From assembly GCA_905250075.1 (NCBI GenBank), contig CAJNOP010000499.1, forward strand, positions 73,612-137,611: 64,000 nucleotides of DNA, given 5' to 3'. Within the stretch, counting starts at the first letter, position 1. Each line of letters starts with the position of its first letter. The notes beneath the pieces are model-generated. The model was given only the letters and a program-made list of their open reading frames with translations. It ran no database searches and was not told where the DNA came from. Made by a program: the position numbers and the translations under genes. Of the stretch, positions 45,481 to 55,471 are shown piece after piece. The stretch comes from Rotaria sp. Silwood1. Its lineage: Eukaryota > Rotifera > Eurotatoria > Philodinida > Philodinidae.

Positions 45481-45582
45481 TTTATTAACATCAATGAAAA
45501 AAACAATGCTCGCCTTATTTCTTTCTTTCCTTTTATTAACATCAATGAAAAAAAAAAATGCTCGCCTTGTTTCTTTTTTTTC
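45481..45582. repeat. 51-bp direct tandem repeat, two copies
   Basis: The units begin TTTATTAACATCAATGAAAA and contain AATGCTCGCCTT. The second copy starts at 45532 and differs at a few bases. Confidence 0.75.
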
Positions 45583-45941
45583 TTCACATATGTCAAGATA
45601 ATCAAAGTATATTTTCTCGTTACTGCATCATTTTGGGATGCATGGCCATTTCTAATTGCTAAGGGAGTCTGTTTCACATTCATTTCACTCTCTTGTCCAC
45701 TCTCGAACAACAATTGTCTTCGTTTCATTTATTCCTCATGGTAACGACTTTGTCCCTGTTTTCATCAAAACTTCATTGAGTATTACTTTAACTCTTTCAC
45801 TTTTTCTTCCTCTTTTCTGCTTGTGTAAAAGAAAAATAACAGACGAGTTACACATTTTATCATATTCTGATGTTAACTTAATAGATCTAACAAATGTGGC
45901 AGAATACATCGTAGTCTCAGTATTCCGTTGATAATTAAGAC

Positions 45942-46262
45942 AACTTCTATCATTCTGATCTTATCTTTTTTCTAAAAAGATTCACCATGTAATTTTACTC
46001 GAGACGCTATAATTTACTGAGATAATACATTTTTCTCTATTTCTAGAACATAGCTTATATGAGCAATTATGTTGCCCAAAGTTTTCCAAACCTACACTGT
46101 TTTCATTCTTTCTCGAAGATAGTATTTGTACTTTTAAAGCACTGTATAAGCTATCTTCTAGAAATAGAGAAAAAATGATTAGTCAAATAAATTATAGTGT
46201 CTTATGCAGAATTACATGGTGAATCTTGTTGGAAAAAAGATCAGATCAGAATGATAGAAATT
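45942..46262. mobile_element. Palindromic MITE-like element with 118-bp arms
   Basis: Arms 45942-46059 and 46145-46262 are inverted copies. Shared blocks are TTCTATCATTCTGATC, AGATTCACCATGTAATT, CTATAATTTA, CTCTATTTCTAGAA and ATAGCTTATA. The 85-bp centre is unique. Non-coding; no clear target duplication. Confidence 0.75.
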
Positions 46263-47738
46263 GTTCGAGCTATCAATAAATTACTGAGGTTGCTATCTAT
46301 TCTAACACACCCGTTCAATATCGAGATTCAAAGACTTTTTTGAACTGAATCTTTTGAAAGTTGAAGCACATAGCATGAAGACTCTATATGAGAAATTTCA
46401 TTTCTGACTACTGAAAAATAAGGAAGAAAAGAATTCGATAATAAACCGAAAAAATGAATTTTTTCAATGTAATTGCTGATCAGGTCTCAGTTCGATAGAC
46501 TATAGATCCAAATTCTTTCAGAGCTTCCTTAGTCTCACCGAGCCATACTTACAGCCAAAATATAAGGTCGAACAGTATCCGATAGTTTGGGAGATTTCTC
46601 CTCGTCAGTTTGTGGGAGCCTATGAACTAGAATATCTTTATTGTATTCGACATATGTTTCCAGTTAATATGTGCAAGTCAGCTCATATATATAGAAACTG
46701 ATAGAGAAATCCAACCGCTATAAGAGAAAGTATATATTTACGCTCACGATGGAAGAGTAGTGTTTGGTAATATCAACAACAATTATATTAGACTAAGATG
46801 TGTTGAAAATGAAAATGTCAAAAAAAGTATCACACTGGTTAGTGATTGAAGTTTCTGAAGAAAAGAGGAATAAAAGTGAACTTGGTCTTTCTTCATATAT
46901 TTCCTATAGTAGCTTTCTAGATGTGTCAGAGTTTTTTCAGAAAATAAGAAGCATACTCATTTGAGATTCTCAACGAATTCATCGAGTTTTGTCATATAAA
47001 TAGGAGCCGCTCATAGGACCGAAGATTAGGGGATGTACGAGGGTATTTTCGAAGACAGTTCATAAAGGTAGCGTGAGATATTGGAAAAAAATTGTACTCA
47101 TCACTGAGAAGAATGGAGAATTTTCGATTATTACCAGTATACACTCTTTCAATTTCCCCTCACTCACGCGGGCACTGCATATAAAAACCTCGCACAGTAT
47201 TAACCATACTACTATTTATATCATATGTGATGCTAAAAGTTAAGAGTATCGTATTATTGTTTCAAAACATTGAGACTCGATTACTTGCGCGAATTTTAAC
47301 CAAAAAATACTCACACTTTTCATCTGTATAGATTGTTCATTCTTCGGATAACACTTGTGTTTTATGCATACTAATATCTACCTTCATTAAGATACATTAC
47401 TGTAACGAAAAGCTGGCGTACCTGTGTACATTTACACTCAGTATTGATGTTTATTGTGCTACTTCATCACTCTAATCGTTATGGCAAATGGAAAAGAATA
47501 CAAGGCTTGTGCCTCACAGCACGACGCTTATTGAGCTGTAATCGACCTCCAAGCATATACCTCTCCAAATGCATCTATTTTACATATGACACGAGCTTAT
47601 TTACGAGAAACATGAATGAGAAGAGAAAAAGGACGAATGCAAGATAACGGTAACAAGAGAACGGAACGCAATCACACACAGAGGACAATAAAAGAGAAGC
47701 AGTTACGCAGATTGATAGCTAATGTATAACAAGATAAA

Positions 47739-47991
47739 ATGAAAGGAGAAGTATTGTGCAAGAGTGACGTGCTTATCGGCACAATTGCCCTAGTTTATTT
47801 ATGTATAGCGATAATGATAACGCAATTTATCCCTTATGCACCGCCAATCACTGGAAAAGTAAGTGTCCACTTTAAAAGAGTTCACTTTTTCGAGTTATTC
47901 TTAGAAAGTGACGCAAAAGAGGAATAATCGACCAAAAACGGACAAACACGATGGGTTCGGAAAAAAAGAAGAAAAGGAAAATCATTCATAA
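47739..47991 (+). CDS. Candidate two-exon small membrane protein
   Basis: Exon 1 (47739-47858) and exon 2 (47905-47991) join in frame across a 46-bp intron with a strong donor (AAA|GTAAGT) and a good acceptor (TTATTCTTAG). The product would have 68 residues. A hydrophobic segment (LIGTIALVYLCIAIMITQF) is followed by the turn IPYAPPITGK and a Lys-rich, charged tail (VTQKRNNRPKTDKHDG). A single-pass membrane peptide is the simplest reading. No homologue is recognised, and in AT-rich DNA a short model like this may be chance. Confidence 0.35.
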
Positions 47992-48210
47992 CCCAAATAT
48001 CTCAGTGACATTTGCACATGCCTCATGTTTTTCTTCAATTGTTGTAATATAAGTCAATGTAGAATCTTCGTCTCTTTTCACCAGTTCTCATTTCTTGCTT
48101 TGCTATTTAATCTATAGGAAAATAGGATTGCTGATATTTTGGATTCTTATTCTACATAGAATACAGCACAGTAACATTATAAAAGTCATTCACAAGCACG
48201 CACCGAAGAA
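47992..48210. other. Intergenic DNA before the long palindrome
   Basis: Nothing recognised. Confidence 0.3.
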
Positions 48211-49154
48211 ACAAAAATCACTAAATACTTTTCTAAAAATTTATGAATTTATATTAACATAAAGTATGATAAAAAAGTAATGGGACAAATATCGGACCCC
48301 GCTTCTCTTCGATAGCAAAGTGTTAGAAGAAATGTTTTTCTACCAGAAGATAGAGCTTTTTCTCCTCTTTCGAATCGTATATATCTTATTTTTGTAACAC
48401 ATTTATAAATGGAACGCCATGATAGAAAAGAGAACCACTCTTAAAAAGAATCCGCACTATTTGAGAGATTCAGAAAATTGACACTAAATTTTGATCCCAA
48501 TATCTCTTTGACAAATAGGTTCTGAAAAGAATATTTTTTTATCGGTTTATAGAAAGAAACACTTGCATTATATTTTCGTAATTTTTAGATAAATTCATCA
48601 GAAAGCATCTTCCAAGAGAACCATAAATTCGATTTTTATGAACTCGTTAGAGACATCTTGTGAAACGACATTGAATAATAATTAAACGTCGTTCACAAGA
48701 TATTTTTGATAAGTTCGTCTAAAAATTACGAATTTATTACGCGAGTGTTTCTCTTTTTTTCTCATGTCATTTCATTTACGAATGTCTGACAAATATAATT
48801 CATAGACTGTTCGATACAGGAGAAAAGTTCCTATCAACTGATAAAAAAATATTCTTTTCAGAACATATTTATTGAAGAGATATTGGAATCAACATTTTGT
48901 GTCATTTTTCTGAACCCCTCAAAAACTGCGGATTCTTTTATAGAGTACTTTTCTTTTCTATCATGGCGTTTCATTTATGAACGTGTTACAAAAATAAGTT
49001 ATATACGATTCGAAAGAGGAAAAAAGTTCGATCTTCTAGTAGAAAACACTTCTTCTAGCACATTACCATCGAAGAGAAGCACGGTTCAACATTCCTTCCA
49101 TCACTTTTTCATCATACGTTATGTAAAGAAACATTTTGTATTCAGTTGTTTTGT
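48211..49154. mobile_element. Near-complete 944-bp palindrome (fold-back element)
   Basis: Left arm 48211-48669 and right arm 48688-49154, separated by only about 18 bp. Long shared blocks include CTCTTTCGAATCGTATATA, ACGCCATGATAGAAAAGA, AAAGAATCCGC, CAATATCTCTT, TTCTGAAAAGAATATTTTTT and CGTAATTTTTAGA. The centre is ATCTTGTGAAACGAC...GTCGTTCACAAGAT. The arms differ at many positions, so this is an old element. The 108-codon frame at 48883-49209 lies mostly within the right arm and is probably not a gene. Confidence 0.8.
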
Positions 49155-49354
49155 GCTAAACACATCAGAAATAATTACTTCAAAGATAATCAAACAGAAT
49201 AGAGTTTAAACTAAAGGACTCTAATAAATATATATTAAGTGATAAGGTAAATGCTGATGTTGAATGATCGCCTGTGGAGTGAGTTTTTTTTAGATTAAGA
49301 CCAGACTTACATCTATTCAAAGAGACAAATAATCGAAATACTACTCAATGCAAG

Positions 49355-50314
49355 ATGTCTAAAAAAGATGTTGCAATCTGCAACGTATATGATACACAAT
49401 CTCTTGCAAGCCAAGACAAAATTGGCTTAAAAAATTTTCTTATGGTTCTATCGTGCTTATTATCCGGTATATTGACTACATATCTCATAAGTAATCCTTA
49501 TGGTAGCTATGTTCCAATCATCTTAATAGCCATTTATGAATGGTATAGATCTTATCCACGATCAATACGTTCATTTTATGGTTTATGTCGATTATTATTA
49601 TTCATATTAATTATTAGCTTATGGAATGTATTTGTATTGACACTTATCATTCAAAGTCTTGCTTCATTATTAGGTTATCGTCATATGACAATAAACAAAG
49701 TTCAACATTTATTTCCATATGCATTAATGTTTACTACCTTTGCTCGAAATAAGCATGATATGGATTTAAATGATAAAAGACGCTATATAATACATTTATT
49801 ATATGATATACCAGCATTTTTATTAGTTATAGGTTTTAAATTATTAAATAATCCATTAAATTCATTATGTAGTCAAATTACGACTTGTTGTTATTTAGGT
49901 TGTTTGCCTATTCCTGCCGATGTAGAAACATTAAGTAATATTGGGATTAAATATGTTGTTAATATGTGTGCAGAATATAGCGGTCCACGTAAAACATATA
50001 AAAAATATAATATAAAGCAATTACATTTACCAACCGTAGATAGTACAGCACCATCATTAAAGACAATTGACAAAGCAATTAAATTTATGAAAGAAGTTTA
50101 TACAAATAATGAAAAAATATTTGTTCATTGTAAAGCTGGTATGGGAAGAAGCGCTACGATTGTATTATGCCATTTGGTTGCTAATGAACAGATGTCACCG
50201 AAAAATGCATTAAAATTACTCAAAGAAAAAAGACCTGAAGTATCAACTAGTATTATCACTTATGGATCTGTAAAACAGTTTTTCACCTTGTTGAAAAGCA
50301 ATAAAACGCAATAA
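49355..50314 (+). CDS. Membrane-anchored dual-specificity phosphatase
   Basis: Single-exon protein of 319 residues. Residues about 25-110 hold two or three hydrophobic segments (FLMVLSCLLSGILTTYLI, VPIILIAIYEWY, LLFILIISLWNVFVLTLII). Residues 178-315 form a dual-specificity phosphatase domain. The active site is HCKAGMGRSAT with Cys259 and Arg265, and Asp229 in LPTVDS is the likely general acid. The opening block LGCLPIPADVETLSNIGIKY with NMCAEYSGP resembles the PTPMT1-like group, which in other organisms dephosphorylates phosphatidylglycerophosphate in mitochondria. Here the long N-terminal membrane part suggests anchoring in an internal membrane. All catalytic residues are present. Confidence 0.82.
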   Translation: MSKKDVAICNVYDTQSLASQDKIGLKNFLMVLSCLLSGILTTYLISNPYGSYVPIILIAIYEWYRSYPRSIRSFYGLCRLLLFILIISLWNVFVLTLIIQSLASLLGYRHMTINKVQHLFPYALMFTTFARNKHDMDLNDKRRYIIHLLYDIPAFLLVIGFKLLNNPLNSLCSQITTCCYLGCLPIPADVETLSNIGIKYVVNMCAEYSGPRKTYKKYNIKQLHLPTVDSTAPSLKTIDKAIKFMKEVYTNNEKIFVHCKAGMGRSATIVLCHLVANEQMSPKNALKLLKEKRPEVSTSIITYGSVKQFFTLLKSNKTQ

Positions 50315-50490
50315 GCTTTGTCTATGGTTTTTCAATTTACACTCACGTTCAAAAAGTTCTCAGGCTGACTTTATTTTAAAACAAACCAAGAGGCTACTCC
50401 CTTGGAATTGTTTTTCATTGGTAGCTCACGTAGTTCTCTATATATTGATACCATGATCACTTATGGATTTAACGTTGATGTGATAACATC

Positions 50491-51083
50491 ACAAATTGTT
50501 TCAGATCGCACTGCCTAGGCTGATGGAAAATCAAAAACTTGAACATTGCTCAGTAACAAAGTTTCTTGTTTTGGAAGGTCAGTCACCATCGAATATTTTA
50601 TGAACACCTCATGCCAGTGTATAGCGATAATGACCCACCACCCACTGTGGTGTTTGAGTGGATTCATCGCTTCAAACGTGGACAGTTAGACATACATGAT
50701 AATTCTACTTCTGGACGCACAATTATTGCGACTGATGAAACAATTATTTAGACTGTTGAGGATCCAGTCATCGAAGACCGTCGAATTGTAATTCAACAAA
50801 TAATCGACACTATAGGTATTTCAGCTGGCAGTGTATGGTATATTACGTGAACGATTACATATGATTAAAGTTTGCTCAAGATGGGTGCCTCATTTGTTAT
50901 ATATATATGTCAACGACATAAACGTTTCCTATGTGTTGATGGAGCATTATTGTTGTAAGCTGGCATGAATTGTTCATAAATGTTTGATGGCAACTGATCT
51001 TCCAAAACATGAAGCTTTTTTACCGAGCGATGCTCAAATTTTGATTTTCCATCAGTCTAGGAAGTGTGATCTAAAACAATTTA
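50491..51083 (+). mobile_element. Defective mariner-type transposon with terminal repeats
   Basis: Terminal inverted repeats of about 60 bp: AAATTGTTTCAGATCGCACT at the left and, reversed, AAATTGTTTTAGATCACACT at the right. CTGATGGAAAATCAAAA is shared exactly. Between them, frames with stops read as the N-terminal DNA-binding part of a mariner transposase: TVVFEWIHRFKRGQLDIHD, TSGRTIIATDE, EDRRIVIQQIIDTIGIS, SAGSVWYI and RWVPHLL. The DDE catalytic part is absent. It ends exactly where the next inverted repeat starts. Confidence 0.8.
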
Positions 51084-51140
51084 TGAGTGTAGATGTGGAT
51101 GCGTAAGTGCAGGTGTCAAGAGAAATGAACACCCACACCT
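51084..51140. repeat. G-rich/C-rich inverted repeat abutting the mariner relic
   Basis: Left arm GAGTGTAGATGTGGATGCGT then AAGTGCAGGTGT, loop CAAGAGAAATGA, right arm ACACCCACACC. Confidence 0.7.
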
Positions 51141-51405
51141 TCTGTGTTATCATTTTAAATGATGTCTATCCATCCTCCTTGTCTTTTTTCTCTGTACCAT
51201 AGATGAAAAATGTACCCTAGTGCGATGGATCCAAATCATTGGATCGAAATCGAAAGTCGACTGTTACGTTCACAAGCAACTTGATGAAAGCACTGATGCA
51301 CTGCAATGATAGATTTTATTATTTTCATAGTCAAAACAAAGAATAATGTATGTCAGTCTTCATATTTTCGAAAGTACAATGATAAATTGATGAAGTGCAT
51401 ATTGA

Positions 51406-52338
51406 CTAATACTCAATGGAAAGTCCATGATTTTTCCGATATGTAATGCAGTTTTGTCTAACAGTGTTACGTAGATAAATAACAATTGAAGATGCAATCC
51501 AACCTTCAATAGCCGATGTCTGTCCTTTAACACAGTTGTTTATGTAGTCACCAATTTTATTCCAATCGTGTTCTGTACCACAACCATTCATATTCAATGA
51601 ATTTTGTAAATCTGTATTGATATGATAATTCGCCATTGTCGATTCACACAATCGACGAGCTATGTAATCTCCCACGACCATACCAGTGATTGCCTCTGGT
51701 GGAATGTAGTACATCTGGGCTGTAGAATCAGTAAAATTATAGGTAGATGCGGAACATGATTGGAGTTTCTTTGGCCAGTCACCTGTTTTTTTTAAGAACG
51801 GATCAACAAATGCTGCCACAACCTTATCCAGCCAAATAGAACTATTTAATGAATTTTTCTCGAGGCATGATTGTTTAGCGATACATTTCTGGTTGATAAT
51901 GAATCCATTTTGATGTGCACCCGTTGGTGTCGATAATTTTTCGAGATCTGTCACTCTTGTATAACATTGATCATCTATTGGCATATAGTACAGAATTAAA
52001 GTATCACTAGCTGAACATGAATTAACCGTTCCATCCACTTGTAACACATTTTTTCCAACTTTTAAGGTGACTTGTGCAGATCCAGAACCAAAAAATTGCA
52101 TTAATCGTGTGAATGTACCTGATTGCCTAAAGAATATTACACCATTTATTGTCGCCACAGCACTACCGACATCATTTGGTGATGATTCACCACTTCCAGT
52201 GCCAGTAATCGTTACTTGCGACTGTCGTAAAATTGAATTCGATGTGGGTGAAGTAAATTTGATTGAACATGCTCTGATACTAACAACGAGTATACCCATC
52301 AACAAGAATATTAATGACATGCAAGAAAGCGTCAGCAT
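51406..52338 (-). CDS. Secreted protein with an Ig-like N-terminal domain, function unknown
   Basis: Single-exon protein of 310 residues. The first 23 residues are a signal peptide (LIFLLMGILVVSIRACS). Residues about 25-115 have the look of a bacterial-type Ig fold or stabilising domain (KFTSPTSNSIL, VTITGTGSGESS, VTLKVGKNVLQVDGTV). Residues about 120-310 contain eight to nine Cys and several glycosylation sites (NSS, NFT). Blocks include YTRVTDLEKLSTPTGAHQNG, YYIPPEAITGMVVGDYIARR and NGCGTEHDWNKIGDYI. I know no enzyme motif in it. It is probably an extracellular, disulfide-bonded protein. The start is the first ATG of a frame with a TATA-like box 60 bases upstream. Confidence 0.7.
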   Translation of the reverse strand: MLTLSCMSLIFLLMGILVVSIRACSIKFTSPTSNSILRQSQVTITGTGSGESSPNDVGSAVATINGVIFFRQSGTFTRLMQFFGSGSAQVTLKVGKNVLQVDGTVNSCSASDTLILYYMPIDDQCYTRVTDLEKLSTPTGAHQNGFIINQKCIAKQSCLEKNSLNSSIWLDKVVAAFVDPFLKKTGDWPKKLQSCSASTYNFTDSTAQMYYIPPEAITGMVVGDYIARRLCESTMANYHINTDLQNSLNMNGCGTEHDWNKIGDYINNCVKGQTSAIEGWIASSIVIYLRNTVRQNCITYRKNHGLSIEY

Positions 52339-52397
52339 CTTAAAATCTATTCGATTCGAATGATATAAGTCTACGATCGATATTAGAACGATTCAAA

Positions 52398-52405
52398 TTT
52401 ATATA
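52398..52405 (-). promoter_or_regulatory. TATA box of the secreted-protein gene
   Basis: TATATAAA on the minus strand, about 60 bases before the start codon at 52338. Confidence 0.45.
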
Positions 52406-53229
52406 GGTGAAAAAGCGGAAGTAACAATAATCAACATGAGTAATAGACATTCCTAAATACGTAATGACAAATATAATGGCATGATGACAGTTCAAATGAG
52501 TCATTCGAAATTACTCATGCTTGCGTTCTCTTTTCTAGAGTAGTAGGACACATGGTAACTGCCATGTAAGAGTATAAGAGTGAGGCTAATATGACAACAA
52601 AAAAACAATTAAGAAGAGATGAAATAAAACAAAAGTGGAAAACAACTGCAGTGAGGACCAATTGAAATTCCTGCTATTATTTTTTTGTTTTTGTTATTAT
52701 AATTTTTTTAATTTTTTAATCTGCTATATATAGCGAGAAAGCCCCGAACGCGCTGCATCTTTTGCTATACTTGTGTTGAACACTAAATGCAGTTTAAAGT
52801 GTAAAAAATGTATTAAAAAAAGAAAGTAACATTTTTTTTCCTACGGAATGTCCATGTTGTAACATTGTTTATTTCGCATATATCTCGACTTAGGTGAATG
52901 ATAAAATCTTGAATTCGTTTCGAAAACATGCGCCATGAAAAGCTCTATAAGATCTGTATGATTGAATTTCATGTTACCTGTCCTAATGGTTTTTCTTGGG
53001 TGAGGTGTCAGCGTGAGCGTGAGTGTCGGTAAAAAGAGAATCCTCATCCATACCTATACTCATACCCCCACACTCACATCCATACACGTCACCCTTATTC
53101 AGTGATATTGCATTACCTATTTGATATTTTATTGTGATATATACAATTAGTTACGATTGAAGCTTCATCAATCGTGTTAACTTCTTCAAAATACGAAAAA
53201 ATGAACGTCGTTTTTCAACTAAATAAAAT
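52406..53229. other. Intergenic DNA
   Basis: No gene supported apart from the inverted repeat at 52997-53095. Confidence 0.35.
52997..53095. repeat. G-rich/C-rich inverted repeat
   Basis: Left arm TGGGTGAGGTGTCAGCGTGA then GCGTGAGTGTCGG, loop TAAAAAGAGAATCC, right arm TCATACCCCCACACTCACAT with flanking CATCCATACC. Confidence 0.75.
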
Positions 53230-54445
53230 AAAAAATTTACATACGAATCTCTGTTAGCACCTTATGAAGCAGTTCATAACTGTAGAACTTATTTTATCAA
53301 TACATTAACATCAGAACAAGAAATAAATTATTTATTTTAAATTACAAATTATACGATTGATTTTGTTATCGATACGGAATCTGACTTTAAGTTAAATATA
53401 CCGGCTCTGATTCAAATTTTATTTGTTCAACCAATTAATGATGAGTCACCAATGGTAATCGTCGAAATGAATCATCCATAGGATTTTTCATCGTTCTTGT
53501 TTACACATTAATCGAATTATTTCGATGTATTTTTCGTTCAGATTCACATTTACATTCATGGGGACCTCTACTACAGGAGCGAAGTCATTGTTTAATATAT
53601 AAAAATTTTTCTTTTTCTATTTTTTCATGCAGTCATGATGTGCAGGAACTATTTAAAGAATGGTTTAATCAATAGTTATCTATTAATATTTCATCATCAT
53701 TTAATAATACTATCCAAGATAATTTCTATATATTGATTATTAACGCACCTTTATATGATCCAGAAATATTTCTACTTCCTTCAATGATAAATCATTTAAA
53801 ATTAAGTAAACATGAAACCTGGAGCTTGCAGGATGCAATTGCTTATACGTTTACTAAATATTTATCCACGCGTGAAACATTAAAACAATGGTCTATTGAT
53901 TTAGTTATTCGATTCCATGAACAAGATCAATTTTTTTCTTGCAAACATCGGCAATGCTTGATATGGTATGCTATATTTGATTGTTTATCTGTAGCACATT
54001 TATATTGTTCATGAACGATTCATAAATATCGCTTGATCCAAAGTTTATTACGCGCATAATTTTTCCAGATTGTGTGATGACAAGTCCTGAGCAAAATGAT
54101 TGCCATCCAACAACTGATTTTAGGTTGCTTCAAGTGCAAGAACGTCATACTGTTGTCAATAGTACTAGAACAAATAATTTAAATTCTTCTCATAAACGTT
54201 CATTATCGGTACGTAAACGAAGAAATCAAAAAACAAGTATCAGACATGGACGAAATAGATCTCATTATGAACTAATTCGACCGGTAAATATGAAAATTAC
54301 TGATGTAAAACGAGTATTGCAGTGCAGCCATGTTAAATATAGTAGCATTAATACAGTCAAATTAACACTGTACACTGGTGTCAAGTCACAAGGTCAACAA
54401 GAACTAAATGATGAAAGATTAATACCAATGAACATGTTTGTTTAA
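53230..54445 (+). pseudogene. Decayed 3'-5' exonuclease (RNase D-like) gene
   Basis: Pieces of one protein in shifting frames. Near 53350 FVIDTESDFKLNIPALIQI holds the DTE metal-binding motif of DEDD exonucleases. Then VIVEMNHP followed by TAG. After a frameshift, SDSHLHSWGPLLQE and SHDVQELFKEWFNQ precede another TAG. Next come INAPLYDPEIFLLPSMINHL, KHETWSLQDAIAYTFTKYL and CKHRQCLIWYAIFDCLSVAH, matching the last catalytic helix region, then TGA at 54012. From 54074 a frame of 123 codons (RRNQKTSIRHGRNRSHYELI, TLYTGVKSQ) continues the C-terminal tail. The family is frequent in bdelloids and probably acts on RNA or DNA 3' ends. At least four lesions mean no intact enzyme. Confidence 0.75.
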
Positions 54446-55471
54446 AATTTGTTTCTTTTTTTTTGTTTTATTTTATTCTTTCTTTTTTTCTTTTTTCGCC
54501 TTGTGCGGGGAGATGTTAGAACGACCATCTATATTATAGGTGGAAGATCCTCTTCCTTCTCGATAGATAGTTCTAGTGAGATATATTTTATGTTTTCATT
54601 AGTTGTTTTCGTGTGTGTTCTAGTGCTTTGTTATTGTTTATTATTATTATTGAAAGTTTTTGCTCTGAGATCATATTCTTAGGATCCTCTAAGTTTCTTG
54701 AAATAAAGAAGGACTAAACTGAAACTGCTTGTTCATACGCATCACACATCTTTCAAGAATTTTGATCAACGTTTACTGAAAAACGTCACTTTCCCAAAAT
54801 AAGCATTTCCTGTCTGAAATGCCCTAATTCGAAAATTTTTATTCATATGTATGTGGCAGATCTAGACTTCTCACTCGAATGAAACACATTGCTGTTATCA
54901 ATAGTTATCGTATGGGACTATGCATAATCAAAATGTGTGATTCTACTAAAATTCAACTATACATACGACAGATTCCCTCATTTTCGATCTCATACATATT
55001 TACAGCTAAAACTCCATAGCCTTCCAAAGGCAGATCTTTTCTAAAAACATACACGAGTCATCCAAGATCCAAAGTCGTTCGTAAGAACTTATAGAGATTC
55101 TATCAGCAATCAACAATGGAGATTTTCACTGACTTCGACAGTTAGATATCATTGAGTACTCTTTGGATCCTGTCGTATGATCGAGTTTCAAGAGATTCGA
55201 TCAGATCCATTCATTTATACATACTCTTTCGTTAGACATAAGTATATTGACAAGTCGGATTGATTTTTTGTGTACGAGAAAATTTATTTCATATATATAG
55301 TTTCGTGTTTATAAAGAGTTTATTGAAAATACAAAAAAAAAGGAAGAAAAATTAAGAATTATATGGTTAGTATTATTTACTGTTTTCGCATGCAGCTGGT
55401 AAAATTTTTTGCATGTAGGTTAATTAAATAAAAATTAGTCTTTCATGTCATGATGAATACCAGGAAACAAA
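54446..55471. other. Intergenic DNA
   Basis: A T-rich low-complexity frame follows the pseudogene (54449-54682). Nothing else seen. Confidence 0.4.

Larger units (their letters stand above)
43697..47738. other. Gene-poor region
   Basis: No gene supported over 4 kb. Holds a two-copy 51-bp tandem repeat (45481-45582) and a palindromic element (45942-46262). Short frames near 45414-45931 arise from T-rich repeats. Confidence 0.45.

Noticed and set aside
45414..45931. Overlapping frames on both strands rich in Phe/Ser/Lys
   Set aside because: Caused by T-rich tandem repeats; no domain and no splice support.
48883..49209. 108-codon open frame
   Set aside because: Lies mostly within the right arm of the 944-bp palindrome, has no domain, and its composition is that of AT-rich repeat DNA.
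54449..54682. 77-codon hydrophobic frame after the exonuclease pseudogene
   Set aside because: T-rich low-complexity sequence coding mostly Phe and Leu; more likely old 3' untranslated DNA.
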